A program made the translations under genes and the position numbers. A stretch of 64,000 nt of DNA from Tritrichomonas foetus (Eukaryota > Parabasalia > Tritrichomonadida > Tritrichomonadidae): assembly GCA_001839685.1 (NCBI GenBank), contig MLAK01000727.1, positions 1-64,000 of the forward strand, written 5' to 3'. Of this stretch, positions 1-9,286 are shown piece after piece. Within the stretch, counting starts at the first letter, position 1, and every line of letters begins with the position of its first letter. Under the pieces are notes generated by a model. The model made no database searches, was not told the DNA's origin, and was given only the letters and a program-made list of their open reading frames with translations.

Positions 1-792
1 TTTCCTTTCGTCATTCTGGACTTTTAAATCTATTGATATCTCATCTTATAAATTCATTATCAAAATTTACTTAATAATGAATGTATAAAATCATAAATTA
101 GTTCTATATTTTCCTATTAAACTTTAGCACTATGGTTAGAAATAAAAATATTGAATTGATGATGTAGATACCGTCTTGATTAAACGCATGACCTGAAACT
201 TTTCAAAAAATTCAATAGATTTATTGAAATAATTATTTCAGAACATTTTATTTCTCGTCAAATTCAAATGAGTCTTTTTTTTCCGACGTGAATCATTTTT
301 TCCCATTCAATTTTCAGTAATTTATTTTTAGATAAATCATATAAAAAAGGCTTAAGTGATAAAAAATAACATTATAACAAATGAGACTAATATATATCAT
401 TAAAAATCGAAAAATATTTGCTCAACATACTTTTGAATGAATCGTCCAAATATTTTTATATGCAAATTAAAGGAACATTCAAAACACAAAGAACTGTTTT
501 GAAATCATACAAACAAATTCAATTATGTCATAAATCAGATTTTTAGCAAATCTCCTATAACAGTGATAAATTACAATATAGTCCATATTTCCAGAAAGTC
601 ATATTTTATTTTGATTTTCTTTGATATTTATATATCATTGAAAAATTCATCATGGTCTAATTTGAATTCAACGAATTCTGTTATGTATTGATTTTTTGAA
701 AGTGCTTCGATATAAATTCTCAATTTAGAATAACCATTCAAATTATTGATATGGTTTTGTGAACAGAACAAATAAAAGATTTATTACCAAAA
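1..792. other. Left-edge intergenic DNA
   Basis: AT-rich non-coding DNA upstream of the first Myb gene. I see no convincing coding frame, RNA gene or repeat in it. Confidence 0.5.
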
Positions 793-1683
793 ATGAAAAC
801 AGGGTGCTCGCGGAAACAATTCTCCGAGGAAGAAGATAAATTACTGAAGAAGCTGGTGAAAGAGCACGGTGATTGCCGCTGGGATTTCATCGCTGCATCT
901 ATCCCGTTCAGGAGCGGACGACAATGTCGAGACAGATATAGAAATTACCTGGCACCCAACTTGAAGCTTGAAAAGTGGACACAAGAAGAAGACGAATTGC
1001 TTGTCCAGAAATATAACGAGCTCGGCCCAAAATGGTCGAAAATAAGCAAGTTTTTTTCCGGTCGAACTGGATCATCTTTGAAGAATCGCTGGAATTATTC
1101 AATATGTCCACGAAATAAAAAGAAGAACGCAACTGCCGTCCTTAATGAAGTGAAAGACAATACAGAAGTTAATGAATTTATTACAGATCGCAATGACCCA
1201 GCAGAGAAATGTGAAAAACATCATTCAAATGCTACTAATAATGCTAATTCACAATTTGGAAAGAAAGAAAATGAAAAAATCCATGAATATGAAATCCATA
1301 AATATCGCTGTATTTCTACAGAATCTGAACAAAAAGAGAGTAGTTGTATTGGTAAAATATATGAACATACATCCACTTTAAATAGCAGCTTTTCTCAAAA
1401 TGATGAATCCTTCGATAGAAAAAAACAGAAAGAAGGTGAAAACTGGTGTGACACAATAATTTCATCACCAGAAAACAACGAAAATATGGTATCACCATAT
1501 CAAAACACCAATATCAAAGATTTTAATGTTTCACCTGTTCAAATTGTTTTTAAAGAAAGACCTGCATTCAATTGTCAGATATATTTCCCATTCTACACAG
1601 AACCTATTTTCTTTGATGGTTCAGAATGTATCTGTGAAATGGGACTCCGAAATTCTCCTGACGCAAATTATATATATTTCTGA
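793..1683 (+). CDS. R2R3 Myb-like DNA-binding protein
   Basis: Putative transcription factor of 296 aa acting in the nucleus. Two tandem Myb repeats fill roughly residues 7-105. The first has the spaced aromatic pattern FSEEEDKLL...WDFIAASI...RQCRDRYRNYL, the second WTQEEDELL...WSKISKFF...LKNRWNY, each ending in the usual recognition helix. The rest (106-296) is hydrophilic, rich in Asn, Glu, Lys and Ser, and has no recognised domain. The architecture (N-terminal R2R3, short disordered tail) is typical of the large trichomonad Myb family, some members of which bind promoter elements in Trichomonas. A second member lies at 22053-22631 on the minus strand. The ATG follows a run of A residues. 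Target genes cannot be read from the sequence. Confidence 0.93.
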   Translation: MKTGCSRKQFSEEEDKLLKKLVKEHGDCRWDFIAASIPFRSGRQCRDRYRNYLAPNLKLEKWTQEEDELLVQKYNELGPKWSKISKFFSGRTGSSLKNRWNYSICPRNKKKNATAVLNEVKDNTEVNEFITDRNDPAEKCEKHHSNATNNANSQFGKKENEKIHEYEIHKYRCISTESEQKESSCIGKIYEHTSTLNSSFSQNDESFDRKKQKEGENWCDTIISSPENNENMVSPYQNTNIKDFNVSPVQIVFKERPAFNCQIYFPFYTEPIFFDGSECICEMGLRNSPDANYIYF

Positions 1684-2384
1684 AAACTACATTTTGTGCA
1701 ATTTTTCCTCATATTATTATGAAGATTAGTTTATATAATATATTGATGATTAAACTAGATTTGTATCACAACTCATTATCATTGTATTTTCACTTCATTA
1801 TCTTCAGAGTTTCGCGTATATTGATGGATAAATTTTTCTTAAGAAATGTTTCTATGCTGGCTAACTTTTTCTAAAATATTTTCAAATTTCAAAGATAAAA
1901 GTACATCAATTTATTAATCATGATACGCGAATCTCCGATTATCTTGAAAAAAAATTATATTTTAATATGGCAATCAATATAATAAATAGGAAACATTGCA
2001 TATATTAATTCCACAACGGAGATAATCAATAATCAATGAAGATAATTATTCGCTTATTGAAAAATTAATTTATCAAATCTCAGAAAAAATAATTGATTTA
2101 CTCTCAAATATTAATACAATTTGTAAGCTTTTTTTCATTTCTATGCATCTACAATTTATAAAGCAATCAATCATTTTCATTTATCTTATCAAAAAATATT
2201 TACATTCTCAATATTTCAAAAGTGTAAAATTTTGTAAAGAAAACTAATATATCTATCAATTTATTCTATAAGTTCTTTGAATTGTTTGGTGAATTCGACC
2301 AAATACATTCAGAATATCAATTCAGCTTCTAACGTAAAAAAATTCACTAAATTTTTCTTTCCAAAATTCATTTCAGATCGTAGA
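1684..2384. other. Intergenic DNA with a 16-bp inverted repeat
   Basis: Non-coding AT-rich spacer. It holds an imperfect inverted repeat: left arm 1804-1819 (TCAGAGTTTCGCGTAT) and right arm 1923-1938 pair at 14 of 16 positions, enclosing about 100 bp. The arms contain CGCG, rare in this DNA. Nothing else stands out. Confidence 0.45.
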
Positions 2385-4019
2385 ATGAAAAACAAAGTCG
2401 ACAAAATTGTTATTCATTCTCTCCCTCCGAATCATATTAGACCGACATGCAAAGCTATTGCTCGCCCGCAAGTTCATTTTACTGGAATTCAAAACAGACA
2501 AATGAGATCTGAAGAGCGGCTCAAAATCCCGTCTTCTGCTTTACTTATTAATACTCAATCATTTACTTCCGCCTTATCAACGCAAGCTTCGAACAAAATT
2601 ATGGTGAGTGCCCGCCGTAAATCAACGATCCCTCAAACATATAATGCATCTGCTATAATCCAAAATTTAGCAAATATACCCAAAAATTTTCAATATCATT
2701 ATTTTTGCACAACAGAGAAAGCTGGCTCTCTAATTAACGATAATTGCGATCAATCATGTAGTAACGGTTTTACAAGTTTTCTTAAATGCGAAAATGGTGA
2801 CCAAAAAATAATATCAACCGAATCAAAATTTACGAATAGCTTTAAGAATAATTACTATCATAGAACAGAACATTCACATGTAGACGATAATTTTGCCTGC
2901 TCACTTTTTAAAATTTCGCACATCGTATCTGACCATCCATCAACCATATCTGCTGAAATTGCCCAAAAAGTGTATAATGCATTTGAATCACATTTCATAC
3001 ATAAAATACCTGACATTTCAGACACTCTTGTAGTTGGGGAGACGTTTGACACTTATGATATTAGTGATTGGGAAATTCTTTCAAGTATGTATTCAATTTT
3101 GTCAATTTTGGCCTCAAGTATTGTGACTTTCCTCAAATACGAACAAATCGACAAAATGATAAAAATGTTAAATTCACCGGTTACAAAAGAACGTCTAGCT
3201 ATGCTTCAACTTCTTAAGACAATATTTGCATTATCAATCAATCATCGAATACACATTTTTGTGACTTTAATTGAACAATGTAACAATTTTAACGATGATC
3301 GTCAACAATTGCCATTTTTTATTTGCCCGAGTTTTGAATTTTTTACTGGATTTTTTTCAAAGCTTCCACCACCACTCAATCCTTCATATATTGACTTATT
3401 TAAAAAAACCTTTTATCCTTTAGTCAAGCATGATTATGTTTCTGAATATTACACTTCAACTGTTCAGCTTTTTACTTATTTTCAATCCAGTGATACACAT
3501 ATTCCAATTTGGTGTGCCAATTTCTTATTGAAATCATGGCCAGTTCAGTCATCACATAAACAAATTATTTTCCTTCATCAGTTTTCGGTTTTATTACCTT
3601 TTTTGATTGATGAATTTAAGAAAAATACAGTTTTTGGTGGATCCTTTCTAAAAAGATTATCCAAATGCATACTTTCGCATAATTACAAAGTGTCTTTATC
3701 TGCAATTGGTATTTGTAAAGATGATAATTTGAGAAAATTGTTTAAACAATATTCTGATGAGTTTGAAAAATGGATTTGCCCTGCTATTCGAGAGTCTGCA
3801 GCCAATCATTGGTGTGAGGATGTCCGAAATTTAGCAAATTACTTAGTTTTAACTCTGAATCATATTTTTCCTAAAAAAGGCATGAAATTGAATCAGAATA
3901 ACTCAAGTGAAGATGTTAATATGGTAAAAAATGATTGGAAATTGATTGTGGAAATTGCGGGAAAGAAATACGAAGGTTTTGATTCTGAATATTATCAAGA
4001 ATTGATTAAATCAATATAG
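2385..4019 (+). CDS. PP2A regulatory subunit, B56 family
   Basis: Regulatory B subunit of protein phosphatase 2A, predicted 544 aa, which would target the phosphatase to substrates. After a variable N-terminal segment of about 160 residues, the helical-repeat B56 body runs to near the C terminus. Diagnostic stretches are the late KSWPVQSSHKQIIFLHQF, matching the family's 'KYWPKTHSPKEVMFLNE' region, the preceding VSEYYTSTVQLFTYF, and the terminal helix before NHIF. The frame is open from 2277 but its first ATG is at 2385 (Met-Lys-Asn-Lys), which I take as the start; the 36 upstream codons have no ATG. Trichomonads carry many divergent B56 copies, so the specific partner is unknown. Confidence 0.85.
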   Translation: MKNKVDKIVIHSLPPNHIRPTCKAIARPQVHFTGIQNRQMRSEERLKIPSSALLINTQSFTSALSTQASNKIMVSARRKSTIPQTYNASAIIQNLANIPKNFQYHYFCTTEKAGSLINDNCDQSCSNGFTSFLKCENGDQKIISTESKFTNSFKNNYYHRTEHSHVDDNFACSLFKISHIVSDHPSTISAEIAQKVYNAFESHFIHKIPDISDTLVVGETFDTYDISDWEILSSMYSILSILASSIVTFLKYEQIDKMIKMLNSPVTKERLAMLQLLKTIFALSINHRIHIFVTLIEQCNNFNDDRQQLPFFICPSFEFFTGFFSKLPPPLNPSYIDLFKKTFYPLVKHDYVSEYYTSTVQLFTYFQSSDTHIPIWCANFLLKSWPVQSSHKQIIFLHQFSVLLPFLIDEFKKNTVFGGSFLKRLSKCILSHNYKVSLSAIGICKDDNLRKLFKQYSDEFEKWICPAIRESAANHWCEDVRNLANYLVLTLNHIFPKKGMKLNQNNSSEDVNMVKNDWKLIVEIAGKKYEGFDSEYYQELIKSI

Positions 4020-4600
4020 TTTTGATTTAATGTGATACTTATACATATTAGAAATACTTTTTATTATATTTGTTTGTATGAATAAAAACTTTTAGATGAA
4101 ATTTTGTTTTTATTTTATTTGTTTGGTTCAGAGATGGAAGAGAGAATTTGATAAAAAGAATCAAAAAGAAAAAAGGGGGGAAAAAAATATTTTGATCAGC
4201 AAATGTTTTTCGGAAATATTTTCTTTGTGCAGTATTTTATTTAGCAAAGATAGACAAGAGATTCTGGAAAGGCCTATGACCAAGTATAAGTAAGTGTGTT
4301 TATAATAATTTTATTCTATAATGAATAGAAACTTTTTGGTAAAAAAAAAAACTATGTGCTTGCCAGATTAATATTTGATTCACGAAGAGTTTTATTTTTT
4401 AAAATTCTACAAAAGATCATGGAAAGTAAAATGATTGGTATTCATTTTGAATAATATCAGTACAATTGGAAAACAGAATAATGAAAAGAATAGTTGATAA
4501 GATTTTATCTTCTTTCATTCAGAAAAGAAAAAAGAAAAGAAAACAAAAGAAAAGAGAAAAGAAAAGAAAAAAGAATGCAAATAGAAACAAAATTTAGATT
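4020..4600. other. Intergenic DNA between convergent genes
   Basis: Spacer between the B56 gene and the minus-strand hydrolase. It contains a 65-codon open frame at 4096-4293 with no recognisable content, which I do not count as a gene, and a purine tract listed separately. Confidence 0.45.
4521..4574. repeat. Polypurine tract (GAAAA-type)
   Basis: 54 bp made almost only of A and G, irregular repeats of AAAAG, with a single C. It lies just downstream of the minus-strand hydrolase stop codon. Simple sequence, probably formed by slippage. Confidence 0.8.
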
Positions 4601-5503
4601 CTAAAAATAATTACCAAATTTAATTGGTTGTTTCAATGATACAAGACCTTCATAATTAACATTCATATGTCCACGAAGACGATGATATTTATGTGTACAT
4701 TTGGGAAAGAATATTTCGTCATAAAATTGAGAAAGTAATGATTTTGTATCTGTTGAATTTTCTTGTTTCATAATTTCAAAAAATTTAAAAATAAAATGTT
4801 CACATTGTTCAATATGTTCTTTAACTTTTGTGATATATCCAAAATGTGAAAGTCCAATTTTATTCAATTCTAATTTTTTAATTCGTTCAACTGTTGATGG
4901 AATTTCTTTGGCCACAAAAAGTGGTGGAAATGAAAAAAGACTTTTTTGTGGTGAAATATTTCCATAATATGTTCCAAATGCATCACCCGTATAAAGTGTT
5001 TTTGTTTCAAGATCAAGAAACGAAATATGATCACGTGAATGACCGGGTGTATTAATAACTTGAATAATTTTTTCATGACCAAGTTCAATTTTCATGTTAT
5101 CATATGTTTCAATTAAAAATTGAGGAGGAATTGGTTGAACTTCATTTTGAAATTCGTGTTCCCATCTACCTTTCATTGTAGATTCCATTCGTTGACATAT
5201 AACTTTTGGTGATTTCATAACTTTAGCCGTGAGTGGATTTAAATAAATTTTAACGTTTGGGTAATTTCGTGTAAATAATGAAATGTTTCCTGAATGATCT
5301 AAATGTGCATGTGTTAAATATATTGATGTTAATTGTTCTTGTCGAACGCCTTTGTCTGAAAGAAAACGTTGAATTCGTGGGAAAGCTTGTGGCGTCCCTG
5401 AATCAACTAAAGCTGCTTCCCCATTTGGCGCAACTAAAAGATAAATTGATGATAAATTTGGAACTCCACAATAATGAACATCAATCATACTTGAACGAAG
5501 CAT
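4601..5503 (-). CDS. Metallo-beta-lactamase-fold hydrolase
   Basis: 300-aa single-domain hydrolase of the glyoxalase II-like metallo-beta-lactamase superfamily, predicted cytosolic. The metal site is complete: THAHLDHSGN (HxHxDH) near residue 85, the third-histidine motif GHSRDH near residue 155, the bridging aspartate in TGDAFG, and a late LSHFG histidine. The substrate is not predictable from sequence; this superfamily includes thioesterases and lactonases. The ATG at 5501-5503 is preceded in the gene's sense by about 50 nt of purine-rich DNA. Such enzymes have often moved from bacteria into trichomonads, so lateral transfer is possible but unproven here. Confidence 0.9.
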   Translation of the reverse strand: MLRSSMIDVHYCGVPNLSSIYLLVAPNGEAALVDSGTPQAFPRIQRFLSDKGVRQEQLTSIYLTHAHLDHSGNISLFTRNYPNVKIYLNPLTAKVMKSPKVICQRMESTMKGRWEHEFQNEVQPIPPQFLIETYDNMKIELGHEKIIQVINTPGHSRDHISFLDLETKTLYTGDAFGTYYGNISPQKSLFSFPPLFVAKEIPSTVERIKKLELNKIGLSHFGYITKVKEHIEQCEHFIFKFFEIMKQENSTDTKSLLSQFYDEIFFPKCTHKYHRLRGHMNVNYEGLVSLKQPIKFGNYF

Positions 5504-5624
5504 TCTTTTTTTCTTTCTACCTTTTCTACCTTTTCTTTCTTATTCTTTCTTTTTCAGATTCACAAAATTCTATGATTTTGAGATATCATTCAAATATTTC
5601 ACAAGATATTTTGTCGAACATTTT

Positions 5625-5981
5625 TCAAAATAATTTATTCAAAAAGTGGATAAATCGGAATTTGAATAATCCACTATCTTGATCAGTAACATATTCATAG
5701 ATTGATTCATCAAGACTTTCAACAACAACTTTATCGCATCGATCGCATTTAAAATATAAATCTACAAGGAAACTGCATCGATTTATTTTTTGAATTAAAA
5801 GATCTTCAATATTGACAGTTCTTTGATTCTCTGGAATAGTAATTAAAACAGGATATGGTTCTGCCTTCAATGTTCCAATTGTTGGTACTGTTGTAGCAGC
5901 ATCTGAACGAAGATTTAAATTCCATGTATGAATATTGAAATATTTTCTTTTTATGATTGGATTTTTCTTTCTTCTAATCAA
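5625..5981 (-). pseudogene. Unidentified gene fragment
   Basis: A 118-codon open frame on the minus strand with protein-like composition (TVPTIGTLKAEPYP, a CDRC motif near residue 77) but no ATG; its first possible codon is TTG. Upstream stops close the frame. I do not recognise a family. It could be a decayed gene remnant, a chance open frame, or a 3' exon whose 5' part I cannot find. Confidence 0.3.
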
Positions 5982-6363
5982 ATTCAGTCATATGGTCAAT
6001 GAATATTCAATAATATTATATATGGACATCCATGGATTACTCATTCCACTTTTTTGTTAAAAAATTCATTGAACACAGATTCAATCATTATAAACTTCTA
6101 TAACTGGGTTTATATGGCATTGATATTTTGTGTGTTGAGTTACCTATTTTCATCGTTCGATTATGTTACAAAATTATCGGACTTAATAATGCAGATAGAT
6201 TGGTGTAATTATTCGCATCGAATTTATACTTGTATTTTCTTGAGGTATTATTCTGTTGAGAATATGCGAGTATGACCTTTACAGGAAAATTTATGAGGTT
6301 TATGAAAAAGTTTCAATTCATCTGAAATGATAAAGATGTAATCAAAAAGTTCTTTTCGTTTAA
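5982..6363. other. Upstream region of the RasGAP gene
   Basis: AT-rich spacer. Two copies of AAAAAGTT, around 6306 and 6343, precede the RasGAP ATG; the nearer is about 15 bp from it. A 73-codon frame starting with TTG at 6054 looks spurious. Confidence 0.4.
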
Positions 6364-7392
6364 ATGCGAAATGTGAATCAACAGTCATCAGATAGTGATT
6401 GCAGTCAACAAGAATCCTCGATTCCAAAAAGACATATAACCTCCAACGGCCCCGAAATTTCATTTGAAATTAGTTTTCAAGAAGTTATTAAAAATAACAA
6501 TGCGAATGTGATGATTCCCGGCAATATTGATGAGTATTGGAATTCTATTGGCTGTCGTTCATCATTTTCAAATGTTTTATCCTTTCTCACGCAACTCACC
6601 GAAGTAGAACTTTTGCATATTTTCGAATTAGATAATAAAGAACACGTTTTTGATGAAGAGGAACGTAAAATTCACAGTGATGACAATGATTCTAATTCTG
6701 CGAATGAAAATAATTCGCCTCATCACTCAGTAAGTGACCTCAGTGATTTTCATGAACTCGTAAAATTTTTCCATAAAATTTTGAAGCAAGATGTGGTCGT
6801 TCAATTTTTACAAGGCAACAAACTGTGCATTGATCGATTATTCGAAATAAATTCTTCATTGAATGAAAGCAGAGAAGGAAAGAATTCGAATGGTGATCAA
6901 AATAACGATCCAAGTCAAAATATTGAAGTAATTTCTAATTCTAATGATAATCCTTTTAGTGATAATAATTTTGCAAGTGAAAATAGCTCGAATGAAACTG
7001 CAAATTCTTCAGAAAATAATCAAAAAGGTGAAGATTCATCTTCATCACATCAATATATTTCTGCAGGTTCTTTTAATTCAGAAGTTTCAAATGATGCACT
7101 TCCTGAGAAAACGAAAGTGTTGTTTTTCTCATTTCTAGAAATAATCAAAACTGTGATGTCAAAGATTCAACAATTAGAAGATAGAAGGAAAATATTAAGA
7201 AAGTTTGCTTATTTTTTAATCCCACAAGAAATTCTGGACGATTTTGGAAACCATCAAAGTATTTATGTGATTACATTTTTGCCAATCATAACAGGTAAAT
7301 ATTATAGTTGGCTTGTTTTATTAAAAGATAAAAGCATCATTTTAGCATCGATTGACGGACTAGAGGTTCATTATAAAAAAAAGAGATTTTAA
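6364..7392 (+). CDS. RasGAP protein, N-terminal part (frameshifted)
   Basis: First 342 codons of a gene whose RasGAP domain follows in another frame. It begins at ATG 6364 with a Ser/Gln-rich leader, then a helical segment and a long Asn/Ser/Glu-rich linker (roughly residues 95-240). The end, with hydrophobic strands and a final ...HYKKKRF, looks like the start of a PH-like fold, though this is weak. Translation stops at 7390-7392 just after a run of eight A residues (7375-7382). Reading seven A residues continues openly into the next entry with no other change. I therefore treat both as one gene interrupted by an indel, either real or a sequencing error. Confidence 0.75.
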   Translation: MRNVNQQSSDSDCSQQESSIPKRHITSNGPEISFEISFQEVIKNNNANVMIPGNIDEYWNSIGCRSSFSNVLSFLTQLTEVELLHIFELDNKEHVFDEEERKIHSDDNDSNSANENNSPHHSVSDLSDFHELVKFFHKILKQDVVVQFLQGNKLCIDRLFEINSSLNESREGKNSNGDQNNDPSQNIEVISNSNDNPFSDNNFASENSSNETANSSENNQKGEDSSSSHQYISAGSFNSEVSNDALPEKTKVLFFSFLEIIKTVMSKIQQLEDRRKILRKFAYFLIPQEILDDFGNHQSIYVITFLPIITGKYYSWLVLLKDKSIILASIDGLEVHYKKKRF

Positions 7393-8536
7393 ATTAATTC
7401 AAAACAATCATTCGATAATTATTAAAAACAAATGCTTTAAATTTATCAACAAAGATCAATTCATATTTTTCCAATCTTTCTTCAAGAAATTTGTTGGTGA
7501 AGGTTTTGAAGATGATCTACTTCATAATTTCTTAAAATCATTGAAATTAACTGTTAATCTTGCTGACAAATACCCACCAGTCATTAAACGTCAATTTTTT
7601 GATTATTTAGGAAGGGCTGATATGAATATGGCCTTAGCTTTATTTGAACAGCCATCAACAATTCTTTCAAGAGAAATTTGTTTTCAACTTCACAACTGTA
7701 TGTATGACACTTCAATGTTTTCCTGTTTCCTTCGATACATTTTTAACAAAGATATTGAAGATACAACCGAGCCAGGAACATTATTGAGAGGTAATAATGC
7801 AGCAACAATGACAGCATCAACATTTTTGGTAAAATTTGGAAGTGATATTGCTTCAAATATTGTTAAAGAACTCGTAGATAAAATTGATAATGGCTATGAT
7901 GAAACCGAAAATATTCATATATTTGCAATAAAAACCATTATTTCAAATTGTCATGATCTACCATTGGCAATGAAAATCATTATTTATAATGTTTTCAGAG
8001 CAACACGAAGGAAATATCCAAATCATAGAATCCCTTTAATAGCTATTGGCTCTATTTTAATGCTGAGAATGTTCATTCCAATTTTAAGTCAGAACGAAAA
8101 AACAAAATTTCTTGTTCAAGGATTAATGAATGCTTTTATTTTTAGATATGATAAAGTTAACGACTCAATCAACGAAATGAGTAATAAGGAAATGATCAAT
8201 CCAGAAATGAATGAAGAGACGAAAAGGAAAAATTATGATCAAAAGATTCTTTATAAAGTAGCTGAATTCATTTGCCAAATAATAAATATAGATGATGGTG
8301 ACTATAATCATAGAATTAACTTTCGACGAATTGATTTTGAAGGAATAATAAAATATATTGCCGATAATTTTGATCCAATCTCCGAAAAAGTCAAAGAAGT
8401 AGGAAATATTAAAAACATTGAATCGAACCCCCTAATTCCATCATTCATGGAATTAATAGAAAACATCTTTACAGGCAATGAAAGAGACTTTTCATGCATT
8501 TTGGAAACCAATTCTTTGTTTGATATTAACGTATAA
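7382..8536 (+). CDS. RasGAP protein, C-terminal GAP domain (+1 frame)
   Basis: Continuation in the +1 frame, 384 codons open from the A run to TAA at 8534-8536. It carries a RasGAP domain, which accelerates GTP hydrolysis on Ras-type GTPases. TLLRGNNAAT matches the arginine-finger loop (family TLFRGNSLAT, arginine kept), and LMLRMFIPIL matches the conserved FLRFI-PAI helix. There is no plausible ATG at the start of this frame (the first long uninterrupted part would begin at TTG 7541), which supports its being the second half of the gene starting at 6364. The joined product would be about 725 aa. The substrate GTPase is unknown. Confidence 0.8.
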   Translation, partial: RDFKLIQNNHSIIIKNKCFKFINKDQFIFFQSFFKKFVGEGFEDDLLHNFLKSLKLTVNLADKYPPVIKRQFFDYLGRADMNMALALFEQPSTILSREICFQLHNCMYDTSMFSCFLRYIFNKDIEDTTEPGTLLRGNNAATMTASTFLVKFGSDIASNIVKELVDKIDNGYDETENIHIFAIKTIISNCHDLPLAMKIIIYNVFRATRRKYPNHRIPLIAIGSILMLRMFIPILSQNEKTKFLVQGLMNAFIFRYDKVNDSINEMSNKEMINPEMNEETKRKNYDQKILYKVAEFICQIINIDDGDYNHRINFRRIDFEGIIKYIADNFDPISEKVKEVGNIKNIESNPLIPSFMELIENIFTGNERDFSCILETNSLFDINV

Positions 8537-8749
8537 TTACAGCTGCTAGAATTTTTGAAACTAAACTAAAATTATCCATGCTACAATATCAATTTAATTT
8601 ATTTTGTTTTCATTGATATTTGGCGATTTCCCACTCCGTTTTATATTTAGAAAATTATCGCATCAAATTAAGAGAAATAGGAAACAAGTAAAATATGAAT
8701 CATGCAAAATTCATTGTGATGAGTAACTTTCTAGAATTTTTAATACCGA

Positions 8750-8792
<43 letters not shown>

Positions 8793-9286
8793 CCTCTCTT
8801 TACATTTTCTAATCATATATGTGCACTATACGATATCACTATTAATATATAATATTTATAGATTTTGAAAATTTCAGTCGAAATATTTCGAAATTCATCT
8901 AAGCTGGAATCAATATTTTTAATTGTCTAACCCACACAATAAAATGGCGCGTTTAATATGTTGGCAAAGAATTTTGGTGCATCTCATAGTTTGATCAAAC
9001 TATACAAATCATTAAAATGAATGAAAAAGTCAATTGACATTATATTCTATTGAATTTAGATTGACACTTTACTTTAAAAAGTTGGAAAATTTTTGAAAGT
9101 AATTGAATTCTGTTATTCAAAAAAACATTTATTTCAAATTCTAACTGGCCGAACATCATCTCTATATCTATCAATTACATAAATACTATTCAAAATTTCA
9201 GAAATTCTTATTAAAAAGTTCCAAAATTTTAGAAATTTTTATTATCGAAATATCTTCCAGAAACTTCATTATTTCACAAGATCATT
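8537..9286. other. Intergenic DNA upstream of tRNase Z
   Basis: AT-rich spacer with the long T homopolymer listed separately, and AAAAAGTT copies near 9076 and 9211, the latter about 75 bp before the tRNase Z ATG. No gene seen. Confidence 0.45.
8752..8792. repeat. Homopolymer T tract (about 41 bp)
   Basis: An uninterrupted run of about 41 T residues in a spacer, by far the longest homopolymer in the window. It could be slippage-prone simple sequence or, read on the minus strand, the poly(A) tail of an inserted cDNA. The neighbouring bases show no recognisable retrocopy. Confidence 0.9.

Noticed and set aside
4096..4293. 65-codon plus-strand frame downstream of the B56 gene
   Set aside because: Composition is that of translated AT-rich spacer, with Phe/Lys runs and no homologous pattern.
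6054..6275. 73-codon plus-strand frame before the RasGAP gene
   Set aside because: It starts only with TTG and encodes Ile/Tyr/Phe-rich noise.
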